Positions 33,968-43,121 of a stretch of 64,000 bases of DNA are shown here, in pieces. This DNA is from Mesostigma viride (taxonomy: Eukaryota > Streptophyta > Mesostigmatophyceae > Mesostigmatales > Mesostigmataceae). The stretch spans positions 799,001 through 863,000 of the forward strand of contig RPFO01000017.1 of assembly GCA_009746045.1 (NCBI GenBank). The letters run 5' to 3'. The notes beneath the pieces were generated by a model, which saw nothing but the letters and a program-made list of their open reading frames with translations, was not told the origin of the DNA and did not search any database. The stretch's first letter is position 1; each line of letters starts with the position of its first letter. The position numbers and the translations under genes are program-made.

Positions 33968-34501
33968 GTAGAGGATAGCAGGCGATAGCTTCGGCCATCC
34001 GCGACCAGCGACATACCAACGGATTCGCCGTGAAAAGGTGCGTCTAACGATACCCATATAAGCAACTTTCATTTGGTCCTTGAGCCGCCACGCTATCTGT
34101 GATGTCGGCTGGCAAGGCGTACAGGAAGTACGGCTGATGCCTAGAGGCATACAGAATAGCGTGACGGCTCACTACGAATGGACCTGGAATAGTGGTAGAA
34201 CAGCTCAGGAAGCTGGACGCTTCCTGGTAGTGCTGTTTCTACTCACCCTTTACACCTTAAACCATGCGATCCTGCTGAGGAACAGGCTCTCGCATAACTC
34301 GGTGACCGGAAGTCACCATGACACCCGATACAGACCCAACCTGACATTGCAGTCACGGATGGTGCAATGCAGGCTTCCCCCCAGCATAACCCCTGGAATG
34401 GGACACCTTTTTTCGCTATCTAACTCTTTATTGCTCCTGTTGTCCTCGTTGTCATACCTGCTCCGGCGGCACGGCTGCCGGTCCTACCCTATGATCTCGA
34501 C

Positions 34502-34633
34502 ATGATGCCCTCCTCAACTGGCTCTCTCGAGGAAGCGACAGCGCAGGACGACCCCTCGGCCAAACGGGCGCAGCCAACGGTCACCACAGCCGACGCAACC
34601 AAGCGGGCGCGTGCGTCGTCTTCCAAGGCATGA
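34502..34633 (+). CDS. Small ORF in LINE-A leader (43 residues)
   Basis: ATG at 34502, stop at 34631-34633. The product is rich in Ala, Thr and Ser with a basic stretch ATKRARASSSK near its end. It may be a remnant of ORF1, or chance. No longer ORF1 is seen in the 5' part. Confidence 0.3.
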   Translation: MMPSSTGSLEEATAQDDPSAKRAQPTVTTADATKRARASSSKA

Positions 34634-34685
34634 GAGGTACGCCAACGCTCGCATCCTTCTGCATTCTCTCCCCTTCTACTAACTT

Positions 34686-35605
34686 ATGAGTCAACTTACT
34701 ATAATATCTTGGAACGTTCAGGGTTTAAATACTTATGGTGTTCGCACCCAGGGACAGTCTAAAATATCTGCGCTCCAAGCACAACTAGCCAGTATCACCC
34801 AACCCTATGTCGGCCCATCTCATGAAATCTGGGTAGGCCTACAAGAACATAAATTTCCTGGAATAGACGCCAAAGCGCTACAATCCTTTACAAGACGCAC
34901 CCCAGACATGGAACGCAGATGGGCATGGGCACGGGGGACTAGTGGAGGCACTGCATTGCTACAATATCGACGTCCGCCACACCCTCATGTTCAACTGCAC
35001 CCATGGGCCCAGCACACAGATACTGCTCCCAACACATGGCAGGGTCGCTGGACCCGGCAATGCATCTCCTGGGGCGGTAAGACTGGCTAATTATTATATC
35101 GGTATATGCCCCCAACGAACACTCTGACCGTATAAAGTTTTTTGATGATTTGTTTGCTATGGTTGCCCCCCTCCTGGACCAATCTCATGAGGTCATACTA
35201 ATGGGTGACTTTAATGTTGACCTAGACCATGGCCTTGGGCTTGAGACGACCTCGTTAGCCAACCACCTCACACGCCTCTCACTACAGGATGTTATCAAAC
35301 CTCGCGACCATCTGCATACTCGCGAGTCCACTCGTCAGGGCACCCGCATCACTAGCCGTCTAGACTACATATTTATGTCACCTTTTTGGGCATCCCTCAT
35401 TTGTCACGCAGAGGTCATACGCTCCACAGTTTTTTCTGATCACTACCCCTGCCTTCTCACCATGGTGTATCACTCCAGCCCCCCCAGAGGACCAGGCGTC
35501 CCTCGCCTCAATAAAAAGCTGCTGGCTGACCCCGCCTTTCGCTCCCTAGTCCGAGAACAATGGCGGGACTGGAAAACCAAGCAAGTAGAATACCCAAGCA
35601 CTACT
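34686..35605 (+). pseudogene. LINE-A ORF2, endonuclease half (frameshifted)
   Basis: Starts at ATG 34686 with LTIISWNVQGLN, the opening strand of AP-endonuclease-type nucleases. The motifs continue as VGLQEHKF, then after a frameshift near 35080 as ISVYAPNEHSDR, LMGDFNVD, SRLDYIFMS and STVFSDHYPCL. The catalytic SDH is present. The half ends where the copia-like element enters. The frameshift (frame ending at 35090, then frame from about 35082) makes the copy inactive unless it is an assembly error. Confidence 0.8.
35601..35605 (+). repeat. Target-site duplication (CTACT), left
   Basis: CTACT directly before the 5' LTR, matching 43117-43121 after the 3' LTR. Confidence 0.85.
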
Positions 35606-35986
35606 AGTTAGTCTAAGTCTCCCGCCTGTAGCCTAAGTGGACACGTGCCAGCACCGCCGGCGCCCAATTGGGTACTGGGACGGTGCTGGACTAGAGCAGT
35701 CGTGGCATGGACACGTGGCTGTACTCAGTATGTGATGAGCCGGTACCTCAGTACCGGGACTGTAGTTGTCATGTTAGGACTGACTAGATCAGGTTGTAAC
35801 TGATCTAGGCTAGTCCGTCCAGGATCAGTAAGTTAGTTTAACTTACGCAAAGTCTGGCCAGCCATCGTTGACGGCTGGCCAGCGGTATATGTGCCATTCT
35901 ATCCTAATGCCAAGGTGTCTTGTCGTTCACGCACACACACGCCATTTGGCAGTGCCCAAGCATTCCAAGCTTTGTGTTGCATAACT
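35606..35986 (+). repeat. 5' LTR of the copia-like element (381 bp)
   Basis: Begins AGTTAGTCTAAGTCTCCC and ends TTGTGTTGCATAACT. It contains the inverted pair GTCTGGCCAGCCA / TGGCTGGCCAGC around 35850-35882. Nearly identical to 42738-43116. Confidence 0.92.
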
Positions 35987-36091
35987 TGCATTAAAAAAAC
36001 TCCAAAAACATACACACGACAGACGACGAGCGTGCGAAACGTTCAGTTCGCAAACACCCATTTCCATTTTTTTACCCATCTTTTTGAACCA

Positions 36092-36673
36092 ATGGCTCCC
36101 AAGAACAACAAGGGAAAGGCCCTTATCGGCGCGACTTCCTCGGAGGAGGAGTCGCCGTCGGTGACGAATTACCAGTCTTCGTCGTCCCCGATGTCCGATG
36201 ACTCGGGGACGTCGGACTCGATCTTGGAGAGTATGCGCCAGGATTACCAGAACCGGGATGCTCAGGATCCCATGCATCCTGAGGATGCGGCGATGGCGGC
36301 AGCCGACCCGACGTACCGTGACGTTGTGGAGAACGTCGTGGTGCGCGTTCCCCTGATGCGTAGGGCGCGGGGGTCGACCCCGGTGGTGCGTCAGAGGGGA
36401 CCACCATATGCACCACGCGGTGCGGGGGCGGGGCCCGAGTCGGAAGAGGAGGCGAGTGGGGAGTCCGGCAGCGTGTCGGAAACCAGCTCGCTGGGTTTGT
36501 TTGGACTGCAGCCATCGTCGGCTGACGAGGAGCGCAGTGCGCAGGTGGCAGCGGATGCTGCAATGGCGCAGAGCCTGCAGGAGCAGGAGTCCGCAGAAGA
36601 GCGGAGGTTGGCTGTGCGCTCACGTGAGCGCGCCCAACAAATGGAGGATGCTGCTAGGTCCGCGCGGCATTGA
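36092..36673 (+). CDS. Copia-like element, first ORF: acidic, Ser-rich protein of unknown function
   Basis: ATG at 36092, 193 residues. The N-terminal half is rich in Ser, Glu and Asp (SSEEESPS). The C-terminal part is charged and helical (SAEERRLAVRSRERAQQ). It lies right after the 5' LTR, where gag normally starts, but it does not resemble gag. It may be the N-terminal part of a longer gag, now split. Confidence 0.5.
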   Translation: MAPKNNKGKALIGATSSEEESPSVTNYQSSSSPMSDDSGTSDSILESMRQDYQNRDAQDPMHPEDAAMAAADPTYRDVVENVVVRVPLMRRARGSTPVVRQRGPPYAPRGAGAGPESEEEASGESGSVSETSSLGLFGLQPSSADEERSAQVAADAAMAQSLQEQESAEERRLAVRSRERAQQMEDAARSARH

Positions 36674-36847
36674 TGAGGAGGTCAGCGTCGCCGTCGCCGA
36701 CCCATGACGTGGTGAGGAGGGCGGACCTGGCGTGTTTCCAGCGCCTTCGACGGTCGCAACGATCCCGAGGGAGATTGATGGGTGCTGCAGGAGTCGGAGT
36801 ATTCTTTGACGGGTCCGTCGGCGTCCGAAGCGGACGACCTGGTGGAG

Positions 36848-37387
36848 ATGACGCCGGCTATGCAGGCGCGAGAGAAGGAGGCGCAGAGGAGGCTCGCGGT
36901 CTTCAAGGCGGAGCGGGAGAAGAAGCAGCGGAGGCGGAACGTGATCGCGCAGAGGAAGCTGCGCGAGCAGCAAGAGCGTGACAGGGCGGAGGCGCTCGCG
37001 GCCAGGATTCGGGTGAAGATGTCTCACACCAAGGTGAGGTGTGAGCGTCTCACCCGCGACCTGAAGAGCTGGAAATACCGGAAGGTCGCGGAGATAGCAC
37101 CTTTGCAGGGGCCGGCTCGTCGGGAAGCCGAGGAGCGCTACCGCAGGAAGCTGGCCGCCTGGGAGGCAAGCGTAGGTCGCCTGGAGAGGCGTATGCTGAA
37201 GCAGCGACGCCGTATGTCGAAGAACATCAAGAAGGCTGCGGTGAGGGGATGCATGGGGGAGGCGGTAAGAGCTGAATTTGGTTTGATGCCGGATGAACGC
37301 ATTTCTACCGAGCAACTTACCATTTTTTGTCGCAGCCAACGCATACCATCTCAAACCGAGACGGCACAGCGGCAAGGACCAGGGTGA
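36848..37387 (+). CDS. Copia-like element, second ORF: basic coiled-coil-like protein
   Basis: The frame is open from about 36782 with the first ATG at 36848. The product is strongly charged and helical (EREKKQRRRNVIAQRK, RRMLKQRRRM). It shares the frame of the first ORF but is separated from it by stops. A third open stretch follows in another frame (37330-37797, with RRQLQLAQQMLDEG and KPTKRRAPEEA and a poly-Ser/Asn tail) and runs into gag. Function unknown. Confidence 0.45.
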   Translation: MTPAMQAREKEAQRRLAVFKAEREKKQRRRNVIAQRKLREQQERDRAEALAARIRVKMSHTKVRCERLTRDLKSWKYRKVAEIAPLQGPARREAEERYRRKLAAWEASVGRLERRMLKQRRRMSKNIKKAAVRGCMGEAVRAEFGLMPDERISTEQLTIFCRSQRIPSQTETAQRQGPG

Positions 37388-37712
37388 CGCACCGGGGCGA
37401 ACCCGGTCCAGCGACCTTGTCGCACCGGGAGGACATCCGGAGGCAACTCCAACTGGCCCAGCAGATGCTGGACGAGGGGCGGGAGCTCACCCCGGGCGAG
37501 CATGGCCGCCTAGCAGACACGGTGGCGAGGCTGGTGGCCTCGCTGAAGCCAACAAAACGAAGGGCACCGGAGGAGGCGTGCCAGCCACAGCAAAAACGCA
37601 GGAGGGACGAGAGGGACGAGGGGGAGGATGACGGGGAGAGGGGGGGCAACCAGGGCGGGGTGGACACGGCACCCAGGAGTCTGCACCAACACGGCACGAG
37701 GGCGGGGAGCGG

Positions 37713-37744
<32 letters not shown>

Positions 37745-37787
37745 GCAGCAGCAGCCACAACCAGCAGGAACGACCACAACCTCCAAT

Positions 37788-38880
37788 ATGGCCTTGAACA
37801 GGCCCAGGTTTGATCCAAAAAAGAAAGAGGACAAGCTAGTGTTTCCGGGTTTGCCAGAGGGCCACACCCAGGACGAAGCTAGGGAGTGGTTGTTTAAGTT
37901 GTCACATGCATATGCTAGCGACAATGTCCGTGATTGGTTTGCCTCTCTACGTGCGTCCACACCCATCCATCAATCTGCCAAGCCTATCCAGCAGTTGGTA
38001 CAATTGTACCAAAAGCGTGCCAGCAGCGGGGTAGACGTGGCAGAAAATGTGTTGTGGGCGCAGTTCATGGTTGATCTTAGGGCACTTGTTACCACGGGGG
38101 AGCACTTAGAAGTGCTTAAGGGCTTCCAGTGGATAGAGGCCTATAAGGTCAATAAGCGTGACTATGTGAGTGACAACAAAAAATATGTCATGTACATAGA
38201 GGGAGATGAGGAGCTGAAGAAGCTCAATGCCAAGTACCTAGTACACCTATGGCTACAAAAGGCAGAACTGGACCCCACCACCCTGTCAGTAATCCTGGCA
38301 GGTCTGAAGGATAAGTGGGAGGACTTCAGGAAGGCAATGGCCTATGTGCAGCAATGCCTAGAGCCGTTTGCTGCTGCAGCCAAGGAGGGAAAGGTGAAGC
38401 AGGTAAAGGGGGAGGAAGCCTCAGGTACGGGGCTCTCCAAGAAGCAGATGCAGTCGCTGGTAGCCCAGGTAAAGGCGGTAATGGGGGGGATAAAAACAAA
38501 AACAACAAAAGTGGGGGAGGTGGAAACAAGGGGGGGGAAAGAACAATAACAATAAAAACAGAAAACAAAGTGGGGGAGCTAGCAAGCCAGGGGGTGCTAA
38601 GCCAGCAGGGGGGGACAAGAGGTTGCCTCATGACCCCACCAAGCATTGCACTAGGTGCCTTTGTAAGGGGCACCTAAAAGATGACTGCTGGAAAGGCAAA
38701 CCCGACTATGGTTCTGACGTTGATGTTTGTCCTGGATGCTGGAAAACACGTCACCCCATTGCAGCAGGAGCGCGCTGCACGGCACCCAGGCACAACAAGA
38801 CACGCCAGGGCGCTACAACCGCGCGGGGGCGGCAGACCAGGGTGACACCTGTAAGCTACCCTCACCATTTTTCACAAATG
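37788..38880 (+). pseudogene. Copia-like gag with zinc knuckle (frameshifted)
   Basis: ATG at 37788. The capsid-like helical part is open to 38549 (FPGLPEGHTQDEAREWLF, WLQKAELDPTTL). The C-terminal part is displaced into other frames at two runs of G (about 38486 and 38530). Past these, a CCHC knuckle CTRCLCKGHLKDDC follows at about 38647-38690, then a second Cys/His cluster (CPGCWKTRHP). Shifts at homopolymers may be mutations or assembly errors. The product would package element RNA. Confidence 0.7.
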
Positions 38881-38975
38881 GTTTCCTGTTACCTTCTGTC
38901 TGCCAAGTGTTGCCTGAGTGTGATGATGTGGATTGGGAAGTGGCATATGACATGACACTGTCACACATGATGCGT

Positions 38976-40290
38976 GACCCCACCATAGCTCCCTTAGTGC
39001 AGCAGCAGAAAAGGTAATCACGTATGGTGCTCTAGCAGAGCAACTGCACAAGGTTATGGGCCATGAGGCTGTGGCTGAAAGGCTAGCCAATAAAATACAA
39101 GGCCATGATCTGGAACAGATGTGCAGGCACGTACGTAAGCACTGTGAGCAATGTCAGCTATATGCTCCTAAGCCCAGAAAATGGCATGTGGCCACACCAC
39201 CACTGGCTAGAGGCAAACTGGTTGGGGATGTTATACACGTGGTGAAGGACACGGTATACTACCTAGTCATAAAGGATGCCTGGTCAAGGTTTGTGGTAGT
39301 GGAGCCCCTGCCTGGGATGGATAAAGAGCAGCTGCACAGAGCTTTACAGATAGCCTTGGCACGTTTTCACCCCATTGAAAAAGTAATGCTGGATCAGCAG
39401 TTTCTCTGCATCCAGGACAGGAATGACCTGCCCAAGATAGAAGTGTCTGGGGCTCAAGATCATGAACGTCAGGGGTTGGTAGAACGTACCATGAGAGCCA
39501 TCAGGGATGTGATAAGAAAAATGCCATCCAGGTTGGCTGACTCTGGTAGCTATGCTGACAGGGCATCTTGGGCAGCAGGGGTGACTACCCAGCTAAACGC
39601 CAAACCAATAATGTCCTCACCTTTTGGGGAAATCACCCCAACTGGCCTTCAGTCAGGCAGCTATGCTTCAGAGGTACACACTCACTACAACACACAAAGG
39701 CAGCACTTAGCCAAGTTGCTGGCAAAGAAAGACAAAAATAATGCCAGGCCTGTGTTTGAAGTGGGGGACCATGTGTTTTTTTCAGAGAGGGTGACAGAGG
39801 AAGAGCACACTCTGCCAGATGGCACGGTCCAGCTGTAGTCACCAAAATTCATGAAGAAGGGACTGCAGTCACTATACAACATGACAGAGAGCGTGTGGTC
39901 AGCAAGCATAGACTCAAGCTTTATTACCCACCACTGGCAGACGTGTCAGGGGTAGAATTCTTGGACATGGATTCAGAGCAGGAGTCTGGTGGATTGATCT
40001 CACCCAATGAATTGGCTAAGGACGTCATTGATGCAAGCACTAGTACCACAGTAGAAGCTCCTGTGTTCCTCAGTAGTGCAGCCCCACTACAACCCAATAG
40101 TCCACCTGGGCAGGAGGACGGTGCACAGGGTGAGCAGCAGGTAGCACCTCCCTCACACCTGGAGGAGTCACAAAAAGAGCAGATCCTGTCGTTCCCAGGA
40201 AGTCATTTGCTGAGATTCTTAAGGCCTTGCACAAGGCACACAACACTAAAGCAGTTGTGGCAACAGGTACAGCACAGGTCAATGCTGTAG
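38976..40290 (+). pseudogene. Copia-like element integrase (frameshifted at its end)
   Basis: Frame open from 38976 to 39838. An HHCC zinc site is formed by LHKVMGH and HCEQC. The catalytic core has GDVIHVV (Asp), KVMLDQQF (Asp) and RQGLVERTMR (Glu); the last two are about 30 residues apart, slightly short of the usual 35. The C-terminal part has FEVGDHVFF and, after a 1-nt shift near 39830, GPAVVTKIHEEG and KHRLKLYYP. An acidic linker runs to 40290. The domain lies before the protease-like region, the reverse of the usual copia order. Confidence 0.75.
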
Positions 40291-42353
40291 GGGATGCAGG
40301 TCAAGATCCTAGTATTTTGGCTGTAGACACCCAAGCACAGGTGAGTATCATCAGTGCAGAAGCTGTATCTGGTCTGAAAATGAAGGCCTCACCATGGGCT
40401 AGAGTGTCAGATTTTTCAGGCAAAACCAAAATGCAGGTCAAAGGTCAGGTGAGCATTCAAATCTTGGGTATGCCCACTCCATTTCAGGTGGTTGAGGGTT
40501 ACTCAGGGAATGCCCTGTTAGGGGAACCTTTTGTATCTTACCCTGGTGTTGTCATCTCAGCTGGGAGGTTGAGTGTGGCAGGGGTAGGACAGGTGCCTCT
40601 AGATCATTTTAAAATCCCTTTGAGCCAGATTAGCACTGGGTTGGATGCTGCCATCAATGCAGTTAAGCCCAAGTACCTCCCAGGTCAGGAACCGTGTGTG
40701 GAGGACCTCATACACTCTCAAAAGCTACACCCTTCAGCGTTTGGGCTTGGTAGATGGGATGTTGCATCCATGTCTCCCCTGTCCTATGATGATATTGTAC
40801 GGGACTGCCAGACGCAGATTGGGTTTCTTAAGTGGCTTGAGGCTTTTACCAAAGCCAGGGAGGAGTGGGTTGTTCCAGATGCACGTAGTCCCACACACAC
40901 ACCACCTGTGACTCCTCTTGATGCTATGCCAGCTGGAGCCAAGAAGCTAAGGTTAAAGTTTGTGTGCAAGCATAAACCTCAGGCTGATGGGGGACCACCC
41001 ATTTTCCATGCTAGGCCATGTGTTACTGAGTTCAGGGGCTCTACAGAGCTGACAGAGGCTGAGCTTTATACTCCTGGTATTCAGCAAACGTCTCTCAAGG
41101 TGTTGCTTTCCTTGTTTTTGCATCAGCTTAATACAGGGAAGGATTATGTGTGTAAAGCCACAGATATCAAAAGAGCCTTTCTAAAGGGGGACCCTGCCAT
41201 AGCACAGCAGGTCTGGAGAGGTCAGGTATACGTGGTGAATACTCCTAAGGTGTGGCACAGGGATATTGTTCAACCCTTGTTGAGGCCAAACCTGGGGGTT
41301 GAAGGGTTGCAGTCAGCTCCAAAAATTTTTAGGCTGTCTGCACAGGAGGTATTCATGAAGCTAGGGGCCACCTATGATGACATTGACCCTTGCCTGTTTG
41401 TCATCCCACACCCTGATGGAATGATGATGTTTGTCTGGCATGGGGATGATCAGTTAATCTCAGGTCCTAGAGCTGCAGTGGATGCTTTCATAGCTCAGGT
41501 GTCTGCCAGTTTTGAGATTGGCAAGCAGCTAGAGCTGGGCAAGGAGCCAGTCAAGTTCTGTGGCATGATGCTTGAGTTGCTGCAGCAGCAGGGCAGCTGG
41601 GTTTGTTCCATGCAGGCCTCTGCTGAATACATTAAGTCTTGTCTGGATGTCCTGCCTGTTCACATCACCCCTGACATGTGCCCTACCATTAGAGGCAAGC
41701 TTGGTTGGCTATGTGCTACATGTGCACCCCACCTGGCTTTTGTGAGCAGGGTAGATGATGAGGTACTACAGGAGGTAGGAGCACGGGCAATCAAGCAGTT
41801 GTTGCATGATGGTCCACCTTTGATGCTTCACTCACTGGACCTGTTTACTCCCATTCACATCACGTGCATGATGGATAGTTCAATGGAGTCCAGGGTAGTT
41901 ACCAAGGTTCAAGCCAGAGAGGCTGGATTGTTTTTCCTGCATAACCAAGGTGGGAAGAAGTCACTAGTCTCCTGGTTCAGTAGATTGCACAAGAGGAAAG
42001 CTGTGAGTAGCAATGTAGCTGAATGCAGGGCTGTGGTATCTTCTGTCTTGCATGCAAGGTATCTCAATCACTTGCTGGTCTGGCTTCAACACCAGGCTGG
42101 TAGCTCTGCAGGAGTGAAAGCACATTTGCTGACTGACTCTCAATCTATCATCTCTTTCCTTGCCAATCCTTTGGCTGTACACTCGGACCTGGATTGGATT
42201 GTGCTAAAACAGGAATGCAAGTACCTGGAGTCTAAAGCCCACGTCAGGGACAAAGACAATGCTGCAGATGCACTGACCAAGGTGCCACAAGCAGCAGGAC
42301 CACAATACCAGGTCTTGTATGGGTTGATGAACCCTGGTTACAGTCTGAAGTGA
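40227..42353 (+). CDS. Copia-like retropepsin-like domain, reverse transcriptase and RNase H
   Basis: Open for 708 codons, ending TGA at 42351-42353. Near the start is ILAVDTQAQVSII followed about 70 residues later by ALLGEPFVSYPGVVIS, the spacing and motifs of a retropepsin, though DTQA replaces D(T/S)GA. The RT has TDIKRAFLKGD and the catalytic FVWHGDDQLISG, where copia elements usually have YVDD. The RNase H has LTDSQSIISFL and DNAADALTKVP, typical of copia. No ATG is needed if it is read by frameshift from the integrase frame. Confidence 0.8.
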   Translation: MHKAHNTKAVVATGTAQVNAVGDAGQDPSILAVDTQAQVSIISAEAVSGLKMKASPWARVSDFSGKTKMQVKGQVSIQILGMPTPFQVVEGYSGNALLGEPFVSYPGVVISAGRLSVAGVGQVPLDHFKIPLSQISTGLDAAINAVKPKYLPGQEPCVEDLIHSQKLHPSAFGLGRWDVASMSPLSYDDIVRDCQTQIGFLKWLEAFTKAREEWVVPDARSPTHTPPVTPLDAMPAGAKKLRLKFVCKHKPQADGGPPIFHARPCVTEFRGSTELTEAELYTPGIQQTSLKVLLSLFLHQLNTGKDYVCKATDIKRAFLKGDPAIAQQVWRGQVYVVNTPKVWHRDIVQPLLRPNLGVEGLQSAPKIFRLSAQEVFMKLGATYDDIDPCLFVIPHPDGMMMFVWHGDDQLISGPRAAVDAFIAQVSASFEIGKQLELGKEPVKFCGMMLELLQQQGSWVCSMQASAEYIKSCLDVLPVHITPDMCPTIRGKLGWLCATCAPHLAFVSRVDDEVLQEVGARAIKQLLHDGPPLMLHSLDLFTPIHITCMMDSSMESRVVTKVQAREAGLFFLHNQGGKKSLVSWFSRLHKRKAVSSNVAECRAVVSSVLHARYLNHLLVWLQHQAGSSAGVKAHLLTDSQSIISFLANPLAVHSDLDWIVLKQECKYLESKAHVRDKDNAADALTKVPQAAGPQYQVLYGLMNPGYSLK

Positions 42354-42737
42354 CTGGCACATTGTACATGTTAGCCCATGACCCCCTGCCTAATACTGCA
42401 GCTGAAAGGCTGCAGTGGCAGCTGGGTAGTTTTCTGACAGTGAGAAGCACTGGTCTAGAAAGTTGGGACATGATGAATGTGTTATTTATTGAATAAAATT
42501 TTGTGAGACACTTGTTTGGATGACCATGACATGCTGGGGCCTGGAGCACCCATCTCACTCAGTTAAGAAACCATGCTTGAGACATGGGGCCTTTTTAATG
42601 CATCTCTTGTACATGTGTGAGGTGACCTTTGGGTCCTAGTAGATTATCTGACAGTTTTTTTAAGGCATTGGGAATGGCTGCGTCCACTTAATGGCTATGT
42701 GTGTTTCTGTTGAAACCCAAAGAAAACTTAAAGTGGG

Positions 42738-43116
42738 AGTTAGTCTAAGTCTCCCGCCTGTAGCCTAAGTGGACACGTGCCAGCACCGCCGGCGCCCAAT
42801 TGGGTACTGGGACGGTGCTGGACTAGAGCAGTCGTGGCATGGACACGTGGCTGTACTCAGTATGTGATGAGCCGGTACCTCAGTACCGGGACTGTAGTTG
42901 TCATGTTAGGACTGACTAGATCAGGTTGTAACTGATAGGCTAGTCCGTCCAGGATCAGTAAGTTAGTTTAACTTACGCAAAGTCTGGCCAGCCATCGTTG
43001 ACGGCTGGCCAGCGGTATATGTGCCATTCTATCCTAATGCCAAGGTGTCTCGTCGTTCACGCACACACACGCCATTTGGCAGTGCCCAAGCATTCCAAGC
43101 TTTGTGTTGCATAACT
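42738..43116 (+). repeat. 3' LTR of the copia-like element (379 bp)
   Basis: Same sequence as the 5' LTR with a 2-bp deletion (CTGATAGG for CTGATCTAGG) and one C/T change (GTCTCGTCG for GTCTTGTCG). Confidence 0.92.
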
Positions 43117-43121
43117 CTACT
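43117..43121 (+). repeat. Target-site duplication (CTACT), right
   Basis: CTACT directly after the 3' LTR, matching 35601-35605. Confidence 0.85.

Larger units (their letters stand above)
35606..43116 (+). mobile_element. Copia-like LTR retrotransposon nested in LINE-A
   Basis: Two LTRs (35606-35986 and 42738-43116) flank a 6.75-kb interior. The target duplication is CTACT at 35601-35605 and 43117-43121. LTR ends are AGTTAG...ATAACT, a 5-bp inverted repeat but not TG...CA. A purine-rich tract (GAAAACTTAAAGTGGG) stands just before the right LTR. Coding order: acidic and coiled-coil-like ORFs, gag, zinc knuckle, integrase, retropepsin-like domain, reverse transcriptase, RNase H. The LTRs differ by only a 2-bp indel and one substitution that I could see, so the insertion is recent, although the coding region has several frameshifts. 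Confidence 0.88.

Noticed and set aside
34080-34505. 141-residue frame in the LINE-A leader as ORF1
   Set aside because: No RNA-binding or coiled-coil feature and atypical composition; not supported as ORF1.
36123-37375. Minus-strand open frames inside the copia-like element
   Set aside because: Antisense shadows of GC-rich plus-strand coding sequence.
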